Positions 41,263-51,739 of a stretch of DNA of 64,000 nt are shown here, piece after piece; position 1 is the first letter of the stretch; every line of letters begins with the position of its first letter. The DNA is from an uncultured Oscillospiraceae bacterium. GTDB taxonomy: Bacteria > Bacillota > Clostridia > Oscillospirales > Oscillospiraceae. Below the pieces are notes generated by a model, which ran no database searches, was not told the DNA's origin, and saw only the letters and a list, made by a program, of their open reading frames with translations. A program made the position numbers and the translations under genes. The stretch is from the NCBI GenBank assembly GCA_949878425.1, contig CATLAL010000008.1, positions 1 to 64,000 on the forward strand, written 5' to 3'.

Positions 41263-44200
41263 ATGCAGCAAACGCAACGACCGGTCCCCCGCCGCTCCCT
41301 GCGGACGCGGGGAGCCGCCCTCCTGCTGGCCATTGCCCTGGTTCTGGGCCTGATCCCCGGCTTCTCCGGGGTCTCCGAGACCGCCTCGGCCCACTGGGCG
41401 GACCCCTACCTGAGCCAGCTGGTGGAGTGGGGCTTCATCCGCTCCGACCAGGCCGAGAATCCCGACAGCTACCTCACCCGGGCGGACTTTATGTCCATTG
41501 TCAACCGGGCCTACGGCTATACCCAGGGGGGCCCCACGCCCTTTGACGACGTGGAGGAGAGCGACTGGTTTTATGACGACGTGGGCATTGCCTACAACGC
41601 CCAGTACATCTACGGCACCTCCCCCACCACGGTGTCCCCCAACGACACCCTGACCCGGGAGACCGCCGCCACCATTTTAGGCCGCAACATGATGCTCAAG
41701 GAGTCCGAGGGGGAGATTTTGGACTTCTCCGACGCCCGGGACATCAGCCCCTGGGCCCGGGGCACCATCAAATCCTCCCTGGAGCACTACCTGGTGGGCG
41801 GCTATGACGACGGCACCTTCAAGCCCCAGAAGGACCTCAGCTGGGGCGAGATGGCCGCCATGCTCTCCCGCATCGTGGGCACGCCCCTCCAGGAGAGCGG
41901 CGACTACTCCATGGGCGGCGTGTTCGGCAATGTCACCATCTCCTCCCCCGGCGTGACGCTGCGGGACACCATCATCAGCGGCGACCTCTATGTCACCGGC
42001 GGTGTGGGACTGGGGGACGTGAAGCTGGAGAACGTCACCGTCCTGGGCCGCATCATCGCCAGCGGCACCGGCGAGAGCGAGGGCGGCCGCTCCAGCATCA
42101 CATTGCGCAACGTGGTTGCCGATGAGCTGCTGGTGGACAACCTCCAGGACCATTTTGTCACCATCCAGGCCGACGGCATCACCGAGATCGGCCAGGTCAC
42201 CGTGCGCACGGACGCCTATCTGGAGGACAACACTCCCGAGGGCCTGGGCCTGAAGAGCATCTCCCTGGAGGGGGAGGAGGGCACGCTGCTGGATCTGGCG
42301 GGCCGGATTGAGTCCGTTGCCGTCAAGACCCCCGGCGCCCAGGTGCAGGTGGCCAAGGGCACGGTTAACACCATGACCGTGGACGAGACCGCCCCCGACA
42401 CCAACGTCACCATCGCCCGGGGCGCCTCCGTCAAGGAGCTGAACCTGGATACCGGCACCTACGTCTCCGGCGACGGCGACATCAAAAAGCTCAACGTCAA
42501 CGCCCCCGGCTCCATTGTCACCATGCTGCCGGACGAGATCTACATCCGTCCCGGCATCACCGCCGTCATCAAGGACGAGGTGATGGATTCCGTGGCCGCG
42601 GAGGAGTCCTCCCTGGATCCCATGATCCTGGCCGGCTACCCCTCTGTCAGCGACCTGGCCCCCACCTCCCTCACTGCGGTGTTCTCCACCAACAAGAAGG
42701 GAACCGTGTACTGGGCTGTCAGCGCCATCACCGACAGCTCCATCAGCGCGGACGACCTCATTAAGCCCCCGGCCTACGGCTCCACCGCTGTGGCCAGAGG
42801 CACCCTGCCCATCGCCAGAGGCAACGAGGAGACCGGCGCGGCTGTCACGGGCCTGCTGCCCGGCGGCTCCTACTACCTCTCCGCCGTCCTGGTGGACGAC
42901 CGGGGCCAGCGCAGCCCCGCCAAGGTGATCGCCTTTACCACGCCTGACGACACCGTCCCCGCCTTCGCGGAGGGCTACCCCTACATGTCCCTTGTGACGG
43001 ACACCATGGCCCAGGTCACCGTGATGCCCACCAAGACCTGCAAGCTCTACTACGCCCTGCTGCCCGCCGGCGCACAGGCCCCCACCGAGGACGAGCTGAG
43101 AGCCAACTCCGTCTCCGGCAAGCTGGGCTACGGCGTCCGGGACGTGGTCAAGAACACCGAGGACGTGTTCCAGGTCAACGACCTGACCCTGGAGGAGATG
43201 GAGAGCTACGACCTGTACCTGTGGCTGGTGGACGCCAACGGGGTCAATCAGTCCAAGATCGAGAAGCTCACCTTCTCCACCGTGGATAAGACCCCGCCGG
43301 AGTTTATCGTGGATCCCATGGTCAACAAGGTGGAGGCCACCTCTGTGGGTCTGACCTTCCGGCTCAACGAGAGCGGCACCGTCTACTGGGCCGTGGTGGA
43401 GGCTGGCGCGGACTATCCCAAGCCCAGACCCGGTCAGGATTCCATCCTCCCCAGCGACGAGTACGCCAAGCTCCAGGTCCAATCCGGACTGAATGCCCTG
43501 AAGTTCGGCAGCGTGAAGGTGGCCGGAAGCACTGTGGACGGCACCATCAACGTCACCGGACTCACCGCCGAGACAGCCTATGACCTCTGGTATGTGGCCA
43601 TTGACGACGCGGGCAACTACTCCGTTGAGGTTAAGAAAGTGACCATCCATACCCTGGATACCAGCGGGCCCACAATCGTGCAGTCCTTCACCCGCTCTAA
43701 CAGCGCGGACCCCACCGACCCCACTGGCCCGCTGGCGGATACCGGTATCGTCCTCACCTTCAGCGAGGATATCCGCTATAAAGGCCCCGGCGGCGGCGAC
43801 AGCCTGCGGGATCTCTATGATGCCTACAACACCGCCTCTGCTGCCAACAAGGATACTGCCCTTCAGCGGCTGGTCACTTCCCTCTCCAACAGCATCAAGC
43901 TCTATCCCTCTGGCTCCGGCACGCGGGAGAACCCTGTGCCCTCCAACGTGGACAGCGCCCAGCGGGATGTTGCCATTGAGAATATCTTGGTCAACGGGGA
44001 ACCCTGCGTTTTGGACTACACCAAGGCCACTGTCACCAGCAGGGACGGCAAGGTGCTGGTCACCTTCCCCAGTGAGGCTTTGAACCTGAGCAGCGGATCC
44101 ACCTACTTTTTCAGATTTTTCGACCTCACAGATACCTCCACCAATCAAAACGATATTACCCCCAATCCCCTGGACTACACCAATGCCCCTGAGGACTCCG

Positions 44201-46578
44201 GACACTATATCCCCCGGTTCACCATCGTCTCCGCCCAGCTTGACCTGGACCGTCTCTCCCTGGGGTCCCAGCAGCTGCCCTACAAGCTGGACAACAGCGG
44301 CAATCCCACAGGCAGTCCGGTGGACATCAAGTTCAGCTTCACCATGGAACCCCAATCTACCCACAACGTGAACCAGAGTCTCAGCTATGATCTGCTGTTC
44401 TGGAGCGAAACCACCATGACCTTCGATCTATACTATCGCGCGGTGGACAAGAACGGCAATCCCATCACCGACTCCCATCCTATGCCCAATATGGCGGGCA
44501 AGGAGCGCTATTCCAACGGCTGGTACTGCCTCGGCAGTATTCCCAGCAACCGGGTGCTCTCCCCCGCCTATGGCGAGGAGAAGGGCGGTAAGAGCCTGCA
44601 TCTGGATTTCAACAGGTGCAGTGACGCCGACTTCCCGCTGATTACGAGCTTGGACGACACCGGCAACGTGATCTATCAGTTCGGCATTTGTATCACGCAG
44701 ATTGGAACCAACAGCGACAGTCAAACCTGGGGCGAGAATGTGAACATCTACGTCAACGCGGCGGCGGCTGACACCGGCAGCCTGGCCTCCCTGGCCAGAG
44801 GACTCTCTGAGGCCACTTGGGACGCCGCCACTGACGCCACAAACCCAACGAGTAATGTGGCGTCCATCGGCCACTCTCTGCTTGACGGCTCCAAGACGCT
44901 CCTCCTGTCCAACACCTTCACCAACTTGGAGGTGCCTAAGTTCTCCTCCGGCTATCCGGAGATTACCCCCGGCGACAGCTGGGCAGAGATCAATGTGGCT
45001 TTGGACCACGAAGGCACGATCTATTATGTGGTCGCGCCTGTAGGACAGGTGATTACCACCGCAGAGGACCGAAACAACAACAACGCGGTGCTCAGCGACA
45101 GAGCCCTGTGGGATGTGGTCCCCGTGGCCGGTACCACAAAAACTTATACCTATGTGGAGGTGGATGATCACGGCAATGAGATAGAGCACACCGTGACCCT
45201 GCCGGATCGAAACAAGAATATCTCCGGCAACACCTACACGGAGACGGAGTGGGTCACCGCGCCCAACAATCTGCGCTTTACGCTGCCCAACGGCCTCAGT
45301 CCTGCGGAGATCAAGATCCAGCCCTATGAAAACGAGGGCGTCCGCGTTCCCCTGGCGGATATCCCGGAGCTAACGCCCAACACGGACTACTACCTCTACT
45401 TTGTCCTGCGCGGCGCGTCCTCCAGCCTGTCCCAGGTGTATCTGTACAAGTTTACCACTACGGACAATGAAAAGCCTAAGTTCACCACTTTGCAGCGGCA
45501 GAACGGCGTGGTAAACCTGGCCACCCACGTGAATTCCAATGTCGAATATCTGCTGCTCTCCACCACTCTGTTGCGTAGCTCCATTCTCTACACCCAAACC
45601 CTCTCCGGGACCAACATTACCTCCGATGCTTCCGGCAAGTCTATCCCTCCGGCCTACGCGAATATGCGGGTGATCGACGCGCTTCAGAGTTTTTACCGGT
45701 ATACTACAGCGGTTGCGGATGTCAACAACAACGGAACTGGCGGTCTTGACAACTACTATCTCCCCGGCTCGAGCTTTGACGGCTACACTGTCTTTGACCT
45801 GTATGCCAGCGATACGCTGAAGAATCAGGTTCTCCTCCTCATTCAGCAGGGGTTGGCCAGTGACAGCTCCCAGAATTCTCTGGTTGGCGGACCGCTCCCC
45901 TTTAGTCCCACGGTGGACTCCATCGACCGGACGAACGATATGTCGAGCAACAGCTATTACTTTGTCGCTGCCGCCCGTCACGTGATGAGCACCAGCCAGT
46001 ACGGCTACAGCTTCGCAGCCTTGAGCAACGTCACCAAGCCGGATCCCGATCCCCCGGTACCGGAATTCATCCAAACACAGCTTACAAGCCGCAATAGCGA
46101 CGGAACCTATAAGGGAACCGTTACGATTCAATTTGACAAGGACGTCTTTTATCTGCCCAGTGACAACACCGCAGAAGGCCGGCAAGAGGTTCGTGTCACG
46201 TTGTCAACTCCGGGTTCTGGCGATAACTGGCTCAGCATCTTCCCCCTGCTGGGCGGCAACATTCCCGCATCGGATCTGACGCCTGGACGGACTACAAGCT
46301 CTCCCACAAATATCTTTACCCTGGCTTTTGACCATGTAAGCGCAAATTCAACTATTACTATGTTCCAAAGCGGATGGATTGCCAACACTACCGGCTCTGC
46401 GGAGGCGAATGCCCGACTTACCCTCACCTTTGGCTCGGTTGTCACCGGCACCTCGGATTCTGGCCTCCCGCTTATGGAAATCGGCTTTATTCCCTCATGG
46501 AACGGTACCCAGGTACCCACAAATATTGAGTACGGATTGGTTGCCATTGATACCAACGGTAATCCCAGGCCCTACTAA
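41263..46578 (+). CDS. Giant SLH-anchored surface protein with beta-helix-like and Ig/Fn3-like repeats
   Basis: 1771 residues. Start MQQTQRPVPRRS at 41263 follows AAAGGAG; the frame upstream has no support. Signal peptide (AALLLAIALVLGLIPGFSGVSETASA), three SLH modules (about 43-220), then a right-handed-beta-helix-like stretch (about 225-440: VTISSPGVTLRDTIISGDLYV.., VKLENVTVLGRIIASG, SSITLRNVVADELLV). After this come at least five or six Fn3/Ig-like units whose strands recur as GTVYWAV/GTIYYVV, GLLPGGSYYLSAVLVDDRGQ, LTAETAYDLWYVAIDDAGN and LTPNTDYYLYFVLRG. The final third is richer in Asn/Thr and less GC-rich. No catalytic motif. Wall-anchored through SLH; adhesion or S-layer role is inferred. 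Confidence 0.88.
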   Translation: MQQTQRPVPRRSLRTRGAALLLAIALVLGLIPGFSGVSETASAHWADPYLSQLVEWGFIRSDQAENPDSYLTRADFMSIVNRAYGYTQGGPTPFDDVEESDWFYDDVGIAYNAQYIYGTSPTTVSPNDTLTRETAATILGRNMMLKESEGEILDFSDARDISPWARGTIKSSLEHYLVGGYDDGTFKPQKDLSWGEMAAMLSRIVGTPLQESGDYSMGGVFGNVTISSPGVTLRDTIISGDLYVTGGVGLGDVKLENVTVLGRIIASGTGESEGGRSSITLRNVVADELLVDNLQDHFVTIQADGITEIGQVTVRTDAYLEDNTPEGLGLKSISLEGEEGTLLDLAGRIESVAVKTPGAQVQVAKGTVNTMTVDETAPDTNVTIARGASVKELNLDTGTYVSGDGDIKKLNVNAPGSIVTMLPDEIYIRPGITAVIKDEVMDSVAAEESSLDPMILAGYPSVSDLAPTSLTAVFSTNKKGTVYWAVSAITDSSISADDLIKPPAYGSTAVARGTLPIARGNEETGAAVTGLLPGGSYYLSAVLVDDRGQRSPAKVIAFTTPDDTVPAFAEGYPYMSLVTDTMAQVTVMPTKTCKLYYALLPAGAQAPTEDELRANSVSGKLGYGVRDVVKNTEDVFQVNDLTLEEMESYDLYLWLVDANGVNQSKIEKLTFSTVDKTPPEFIVDPMVNKVEATSVGLTFRLNESGTVYWAVVEAGADYPKPRPGQDSILPSDEYAKLQVQSGLNALKFGSVKVAGSTVDGTINVTGLTAETAYDLWYVAIDDAGNYSVEVKKVTIHTLDTSGPTIVQSFTRSNSADPTDPTGPLADTGIVLTFSEDIRYKGPGGGDSLRDLYDAYNTASAANKDTALQRLVTSLSNSIKLYPSGSGTRENPVPSNVDSAQRDVAIENILVNGEPCVLDYTKATVTSRDGKVLVTFPSEALNLSSGSTYFFRFFDLTDTSTNQNDITPNPLDYTNAPEDSGHYIPRFTIVSAQLDLDRLSLGSQQLPYKLDNSGNPTGSPVDIKFSFTMEPQSTHNVNQSLSYDLLFWSETTMTFDLYYRAVDKNGNPITDSHPMPNMAGKERYSNGWYCLGSIPSNRVLSPAYGEEKGGKSLHLDFNRCSDADFPLITSLDDTGNVIYQFGICITQIGTNSDSQTWGENVNIYVNAAAADTGSLASLARGLSEATWDAATDATNPTSNVASIGHSLLDGSKTLLLSNTFTNLEVPKFSSGYPEITPGDSWAEINVALDHEGTIYYVVAPVGQVITTAEDRNNNNAVLSDRALWDVVPVAGTTKTYTYVEVDDHGNEIEHTVTLPDRNKNISGNTYTETEWVTAPNNLRFTLPNGLSPAEIKIQPYENEGVRVPLADIPELTPNTDYYLYFVLRGASSSLSQVYLYKFTTTDNEKPKFTTLQRQNGVVNLATHVNSNVEYLLLSTTLLRSSILYTQTLSGTNITSDASGKSIPPAYANMRVIDALQSFYRYTTAVADVNNNGTGGLDNYYLPGSSFDGYTVFDLYASDTLKNQVLLLIQQGLASDSSQNSLVGGPLPFSPTVDSIDRTNDMSSNSYYFVAAARHVMSTSQYGYSFAALSNVTKPDPDPPVPEFIQTQLTSRNSDGTYKGTVTIQFDKDVFYLPSDNTAEGRQEVRVTLSTPGSGDNWLSIFPLLGGNIPASDLTPGRTTSSPTNIFTLAFDHVSANSTITMFQSGWIANTTGSAEANARLTLTFGSVVTGTSDSGLPLMEIGFIPSWNGTQVPTNIEYGLVAIDTNGNPRPY

Positions 46579-46656
46579 TCCATCTCCTGCGGGAGCGGGC
46601 CCGGCCCGCTCCCGCTTCCCCCTCTCCCCGGACAACACGAAGAAGGAGTGTTCCCC

Positions 46657-49600
46657 ATGAAAACATCTCTCAGGCGGCGTTGGCTCTCCCTGGCGCTGGC
46701 CCTGGTTTTGGCCTTGTCCCTGGCCCCTGGGGCCCTGGCGGTGGAGCCGGAGATCCGCCTCACCGCCAATGGCAGCACCTTCACCGACAAGCTCCCGGAC
46801 CAGGACCCCGGCGTCACCGTGCCCCTCACCGCCGCCCTGGCCAACGTGACAGACACCAACGCCGTGAACAGCGCCACCTTTGTCTGGTCCTCTGACAACA
46901 CCTCCGTGGCCGACGTGGCCTACACCGGCGACGGCAAGAGCGCCCAGCTGCGCACCGCCTCCCCCGGCGTGGCCAACATCACCGTCCGGGAGAGCCGGAA
47001 CGCCGCCCCCCAGGTCCGCTTCACTGTCACAGTCAGCGGCATCGCCATTGTCACGCCCTCCATTGACATCACGGAGAACGAGGCCCGCAAGCTGGTGGAC
47101 GGCACCGCCAACCCCTCCGGAACCTGCGACTTTATCCGCTACGGCGCGGCGGCCCCGGAGAGCGGCGGCGGCGTTGTCACCGCCTCCATCTCCAGCGCCA
47201 AGCCCAACTTTGTCCGGGCCACCGGCTCCAGTTGGGACGGCCTCACCGTGGACGGCATCCAGGAGGGCGTGGCCATTGTCACCATCCGCGCCACCGTGGG
47301 CGGCGTGAGCTACACTGGGGACATTACCGTCAACGTGGCCAGCAACCAGGCGGACAATCTCTACGCCTCCGCCAGCGCCAGCGACCCCCTGCGCCTGGCC
47401 ACCCTGGAGGGGCAGATCGCCGCCCAGTGCTCCGCCATTATTCCGGACGGCAAGCTTCAGTCCGTCTCCGGCCTGAGCGTGGAAACCAACCAGGGCACCC
47501 TGTACCTGGACTACCGCTCCCCGGACAACCCGGGCTCCGGCGTGGGCTCCTCCCTCACCTACTACGCCTCCGGAGAGCCCCGGGGGCCCTACCTCTCCGA
47601 TATCACCTTTGTCCCCAACGCCTCCTACACCGGCGAAAAGGCTTACATCACCTTCACCGGCTCTACCCAGACCGGCCGGACCTTCAAGGGCCGGATCGTG
47701 GTAACCTTGGAGGAGGCCAACACGGATGTGCCCATCACCTCCGCTCCGGAGAGCCCCACCCAGCTGAGCGGTACCCTCTTCAGCAGCGTCTGCCAGGAAA
47801 AGACCGGCTCCCCCCTCAGCTATGTCACCTTTACCCTGCCCCCCGCCTCCCAGGGCGCGCTATACGAGGGCTATGTGGACGCCAATAACTACACGGCCAA
47901 GGTGGGCCCCACCACCCAGTACCGTCCCGCCGACCTCAGCCGCGTCTCCTTCGTCCCCGCTCCGGGCTTTGTGGGCACCGTGCGCATCAGCTACACGGGC
48001 TACAGCGTCTCCGGCGGCAGGTTTACCGGCGAGCTGGTGATCACCATCTCCCAGGGCCTGGACGACGGCCTGGTCTACAATGACAACAATCTGGGCTATA
48101 TCGCCCTCAGCGCGGAGGATTTTGCCGCCTTCTGCGCCAACGCCACCGGCGGACAGCTGGACTACGTCTCCTTCACCCTCCCTCCGTCCAGCCAGGGGAC
48201 CCTCTATGAGTACTGGCGGGAGGGCCGGGTCAACACGCCGGCCTCCTCCCGCACTCTCTACTACTACCGCAGCGAGCCCCGGATCAGCTCTCTGACCTTT
48301 GTGGCCGCTTCCGGCTTCTCCGGCCAGGTCCGCATCCCCTTTTCAGGCCGGAACCAGCGGGGAATTCCCTTTACCGGCACCTTGGAGCTCCACTTCCAGA
48401 CTACCGGCGCGGGGGACATCAACTACGTCTGCGCCCCCGGCAGCTCCGTAAAGCTGCTCAACGCCGACTTTAACGCCCTGTGCCAGCAGATGACCGGCCA
48501 GCGGCTCCACTACATCGCCTTCCAGTCCCTGCCGGAGCTCACGGCAGGCTCTCTCTACCACGGCCGCACCAGCTCCGGCTCCATGGGGACCCACGTGAGC
48601 CGGGAGGCCAAGTACTATAACAACACCACCCCCTACATCGCGAACCTGTCCTTCTGGGCCTCCAGCACCTTCCGCGGCAGCGCGGAGATCCCCTTTACCG
48701 GCTGGTCCATCAATGGGCAGAGCTTTAACGGGCTCCTGGTGATCACCTCCTCCCAGGACGCCGCCGGCGGCTCCAACAGCAGCTACGGCGGCTCCACCGC
48801 CAACCAGGGCGCTACCGTGTCCTATACCACCACGGCCCAGGAGGCGGTCCTTCTCAGCAGCGTGGACTTTGACACCGCCTCCCGTACGGTCACCAACTCC
48901 GCCCTCCACTACGTCCGTTTTACCGCCCCCTCCTCCGGTGAGGGGATCCTCTATTTTGACTACGCCCTGGCCGATCCCCCGGTGCCGGTCAGCGCTACAG
49001 ACAGCCTCTACAGCGGCGGCGAGGTCTCCCTCTCCCGGGTCAGCTTCCTGCCCGCCTACGGCTTCTCCGGCGTGGCCCGGATCCCCTTTACCGCCTGGTC
49101 CATCAGCGGAACCCAGTTTGAGGGGACCCTGGAGGTTACGGTCCGGGAAGCCGCCACGGCCGGCGGCATTGTCCGCTATGCCACCGCCAGCAAGCCGGTG
49201 ACCTTCAGCGCCGTCGATCTTCTGGACTCCGCCGGCGGACGCCAGCCTGTCTCCATCCGGCTGAACAGACTGCCGGACGAGACGGCGGGAAAGCTCTACT
49301 ACCAGTATGTTACACCCACCCAGTACAGCTGGATGGCCAACACCACTACGGAGTATGGCCTCTCCGATGACCCGCTGGCCTCCAATCTGACCTTTATCCC
49401 CAAGGCCGGTTTCCAGGGGACGGTCACCATCCCCTACACCGCAGTCTGCGAGGACGGAACCCAGTACAGCAGCCAGATTCTGATCTCTGTGCGCGCGCCC
49501 TCCTCCTCCGACCACTTTAGAGACCTCCAGGGCTACTCCCAGGAGGTTCTGGCGGCGGTGGATTACCTCTACAGCCAGAGCGTGGTCAACGGCATGAGTC

Positions 49601-50061
49601 CCGGCGAGTTCGGCCCCAATCTGCCCATCCGCCGGTGCGACTTCTGCGTGATGCTGTACCGGGCCTACCAGTTCCTTCCCGGCGGCGCGGTTCCCTCCTT
49701 CCGGGACGTACCGGATACGGCCTACTACGCCAAGGCGGTGGATGTACTCCGCTCTGTGGGCATCATCAACGGCACGGGTGAGAACTGGTTCCAGCCCACC
49801 GCCACCATCAGCCGCCAGGACGCTGCCCTGATGGTGCAGCGGACTCTCCAGGCGGCGGGCCTCAGCGCCGCCGACGGCTCCCCCAGCCTCCTGATCCCCT
49901 ATCGGGACGGCGGCGACGTCGCCGGCTACGCCCAGGGCGCTGTGGCCTGCCTGATCGGTAGAAATCTCCTGCCCACCGCCAACAGTACACTGGCTCCCAG
50001 AGCCGCTCTGACCCGGGCGGATATGGCCGTGCTGCTGCACCGGGCCATGACCACCCAGTGA
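46657..50061 (+). CDS. Large SLH surface protein with six tandem ~125-residue repeats
   Basis: 1134 residues. Start MKTSLRRRW at 46657 (GAAGGAG 8 bases upstream; an in-frame GTG at 46648 overlaps the site). Signal peptide ending LAPGALA, two Ig-like (BIG2-type) domains to ~residue 235, then six repeats that each contain LxxVxFxxPxxxxGxLY..Y and close with a FxGxxRIPFTGxSxxGxxFxGxLxITxxQ motif (e.g. APGFVGTVRISYTGYS, ASGFSGQVRIPFSGRN, SSTFRGSAEIPFTGWS, AYGFSGVARIPFTAWS, KAGFQGTVTIPYTA). Three SLH modules end the protein. Follows the 1771-residue protein by 78 bases with no terminator, so probably co-expressed. A surface fibre or S-layer component is likely. Confidence 0.88.
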   Translation: MKTSLRRRWLSLALALVLALSLAPGALAVEPEIRLTANGSTFTDKLPDQDPGVTVPLTAALANVTDTNAVNSATFVWSSDNTSVADVAYTGDGKSAQLRTASPGVANITVRESRNAAPQVRFTVTVSGIAIVTPSIDITENEARKLVDGTANPSGTCDFIRYGAAAPESGGGVVTASISSAKPNFVRATGSSWDGLTVDGIQEGVAIVTIRATVGGVSYTGDITVNVASNQADNLYASASASDPLRLATLEGQIAAQCSAIIPDGKLQSVSGLSVETNQGTLYLDYRSPDNPGSGVGSSLTYYASGEPRGPYLSDITFVPNASYTGEKAYITFTGSTQTGRTFKGRIVVTLEEANTDVPITSAPESPTQLSGTLFSSVCQEKTGSPLSYVTFTLPPASQGALYEGYVDANNYTAKVGPTTQYRPADLSRVSFVPAPGFVGTVRISYTGYSVSGGRFTGELVITISQGLDDGLVYNDNNLGYIALSAEDFAAFCANATGGQLDYVSFTLPPSSQGTLYEYWREGRVNTPASSRTLYYYRSEPRISSLTFVAASGFSGQVRIPFSGRNQRGIPFTGTLELHFQTTGAGDINYVCAPGSSVKLLNADFNALCQQMTGQRLHYIAFQSLPELTAGSLYHGRTSSGSMGTHVSREAKYYNNTTPYIANLSFWASSTFRGSAEIPFTGWSINGQSFNGLLVITSSQDAAGGSNSSYGGSTANQGATVSYTTTAQEAVLLSSVDFDTASRTVTNSALHYVRFTAPSSGEGILYFDYALADPPVPVSATDSLYSGGEVSLSRVSFLPAYGFSGVARIPFTAWSISGTQFEGTLEVTVREAATAGGIVRYATASKPVTFSAVDLLDSAGGRQPVSIRLNRLPDETAGKLYYQYVTPTQYSWMANTTTEYGLSDDPLASNLTFIPKAGFQGTVTIPYTAVCEDGTQYSSQILISVRAPSSSDHFRDLQGYSQEVLAAVDYLYSQSVVNGMSPGEFGPNLPIRRCDFCVMLYRAYQFLPGGAVPSFRDVPDTAYYAKAVDVLRSVGIINGTGENWFQPTATISRQDAALMVQRTLQAAGLSAADGSPSLLIPYRDGGDVAGYAQGAVACLIGRNLLPTANSTLAPRAALTRADMAVLLHRAMTTQ

Positions 50062-50683
50062 AAAACGGTGGTCCCCGGGAAATGCCTATCTTTTCGGTAG
50101 CCCCGGGGCTCCGCGCCCCCGTGGGCCGGCTCCGCCGGCTTAGGGCTGGGGCGGCCAAAGGCTGCCTAACGCCGGTCCCCTGCTGTTTTACGGGGGAGTT
50201 TATCAGTTCGGCAGAAAGTTAGCGGGCGAAGCCGCCGAATTACCTGCTTTCTACCGATAGAACGAAGTACACCGACTTCGCCTGCCGGCCCACGAAAGGA
50301 AAGAACCATCTCTCGTCTGCGTTGACGGAGATGGTTCTTTCCCTTTAAAAAGCCAATCCCGGTCAGCGCAAACAAAAGATGGTTCTGCCCCCTCAAGGAA
50401 GCCTTTCAGTCACAGGCTGACGGAGGGTCTACCCCTTCCTTTGGGCCATCATTGGGCTTCGCCCAACGACAGGCCCGGCGGTTTTCAACCGCCTATGGCC
50501 GGCAGGCGGAGCGAGACGAACGCCAAGCTGGCAGAAGGCCGCTTTTGACTCAGGGGCTGAGAAGAGGATGGCCCATCCTGGACTCCCGTGAGGCGGGGGG
50601 GTGAACCCCCGGCGCTATCGTGTAGATAGGCACAAAAGGCGGGCGGTGACTATCCACCGCCCGCCTTTTATATGACAAATCCA
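50062..50683. other. Repeat-rich non-coding gap
   Basis: 622 bases. A hairpin CCCCGGGAAA..TAGCCCCGGGG follows the SLH stop (about 50071-50108). About 50117-50180 repeats the GC-rich sequence seen at about 15393-15460 (CCCGTGGGCCGGCTCCGCC.. / GGCTTAGGGCTGGGGCGGCC). About 50295-50345 contains AAAGAACCATCTC/GAGATGGTTCTTT inverted arms (50300-50342). About 50460-50500 is related to 19998-20020. Short open frames here do not look like proteins. Confidence 0.55.
50634..50669 (-). terminator. Terminator of the FtsA-like/lipoprotein/YjfB operon
   Basis: 15-bp stem AAAAGGCGGGCGGTG with complement, 5-base loop, 15 bases beyond the YjfB-like stop. The A-rich arm becomes a T-run on the minus strand. Confidence 0.85.
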
Positions 50684-50872
50684 TCAGCCGTATACGTCAA
50701 AGCCATACGGACTGGGCGCCGGCACAGAGGCCAGCATCTCCGTAAGGGCCTCCCCCTGCATCTCCATGCCCTCCATCGCCTTCTTAATCATGGCAATGTT
50801 ATAGGCGGATTCAAAGTTTGCCTCGCTCATGCTCATACTGGCTCTGACAATCCCGTCTACACCAAATCCCAT
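50684..50872 (-). CDS. YjfB-family putative motility protein
   Basis: 62 residues. The middle SEANFESAYNIAMIKKAMEGMEMQGEALTEMLASVP fits the YjfB pattern (short helical protein with xxxKKxMdxxexQgxxLxxML), known in B. subtilis as a small sigma-D-dependent protein of unknown function. AAGGAGG lies 8 bases before the ATG. Last gene of an operon with a lipoprotein and an FtsA-like protein. Confidence 0.82.
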   Translation of the reverse strand: MGFGVDGIVRASMSMSEANFESAYNIAMIKKAMEGMEMQGEALTEMLASVPAPSPYGFDVYG

Positions 50873-50897
50873 CTTGAACGCCTCCTTTCACAGGGCT

Positions 50898-51707
50898 TTA
50901 GCCCAAATCAATTTTGCTTATGGAGCCCGTGTCGCTCTTTACGTAGAGCTCCTGAAGGTCGCTGCTGAGGTAATAGGTTCCCAAAAACGTATTGGTGCTC
51001 TCCGGCAGCTCCAACAGATAGACATTCATCTGACGGCAGGATACGCCGTTGACACGTACCCAGCCCTCCACCGGATAAATCCGGTACTCCTCCATGCTGT
51101 CCCCCGGCAGTCCCAGCAGAGACGGAGAGAGGCTGGTGAAATACTCCATCTGCTCCGACATGGCGGTTGGCCCGGACTCGCCGTTCCCATCCTCCGGCTC
51201 CGGCTCCAGCGGCGGAAGAATCTCTCCCTCCTGGTGGGACACCTGAATGGCGACGCTGTACTCCGACCAAGCCACAATGACCCGGAAAATCTGATTCGCC
51301 GCCTCCTCGTCCTCCTCGGAGGCCGCCGCCTTTCCCAGAATAACGGTGCCTGTGAGCGATTCAAAATCCGGCTCCTCCTCCGCCATCCGGTTCTCCTCAT
51401 CAATCAAGGTAAATCCCTGCTCCTCGCCGCGGAGGATCGATACATAGTTCTCCGCCAGCTCTGCGGGCTTTTCCGTTTCACTGTAGCGGTATGTGTACTC
51501 CTCTTTTCCCAGCTCAATCGCCGCTTCTGTCGGCTTTTGAATGGAAACCAGAATCGCCGCTCCCTCGTCCATCACGCTGTCCAAGGAGACGACCTCGTCC
51601 CCGCCAACAGCGTAAGACGGCGGCGACTCCTCGTCTTTTCCGCAGCCCGCCAGCAGGGAAAGCGATAAGACAGCAGTTGTGCAGACAACTAGAATACGCT
51701 TCTTCAT
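50898..51707 (-). CDS. Lipoprotein of unknown function in the motility island
   Basis: 269 residues. Signal with lipobox LAGC (MKKRILVVCTTAVLSLSLLAGC region), then an acidic Glu-rich mature part with a low-complexity LEPEPEDGNGES segment near residue 165. The C-terminal ~90 residues (EYRIYPVEGWVRVNGVSCRQMNVYLLELP..NTFLGTYYLSSDLQELYV) look like a beta-domain. Outer-face membrane-anchored. Between the FtsA-like gene (32 bases upstream) and YjfB (25 bases downstream), so it may work with the FtsA-like protein. Family not recognised. Confidence 0.75.
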   Translation of the reverse strand: MKKRILVVCTTAVLSLSLLAGCGKDEESPPSYAVGGDEVVSLDSVMDEGAAILVSIQKPTEAAIELGKEEYTYRYSETEKPAELAENYVSILRGEEQGFTLIDEENRMAEEEPDFESLTGTVILGKAAASEEDEEAANQIFRVIVAWSEYSVAIQVSHQEGEILPPLEPEPEDGNGESGPTAMSEQMEYFTSLSPSLLGLPGDSMEEYRIYPVEGWVRVNGVSCRQMNVYLLELPESTNTFLGTYYLSSDLQELYVKSDTGSISKIDLG

Positions 51708-51739
51708 TCATTCTCCCCGTTTTCTGTCAAAGGATTTTT

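Noticed and set aside
41677..44364. 895-codon minus-strand ORF inside the giant SLH gene
   Set aside because: Antisense shadow; the plus frame has signal peptide, SLH modules and repeats.
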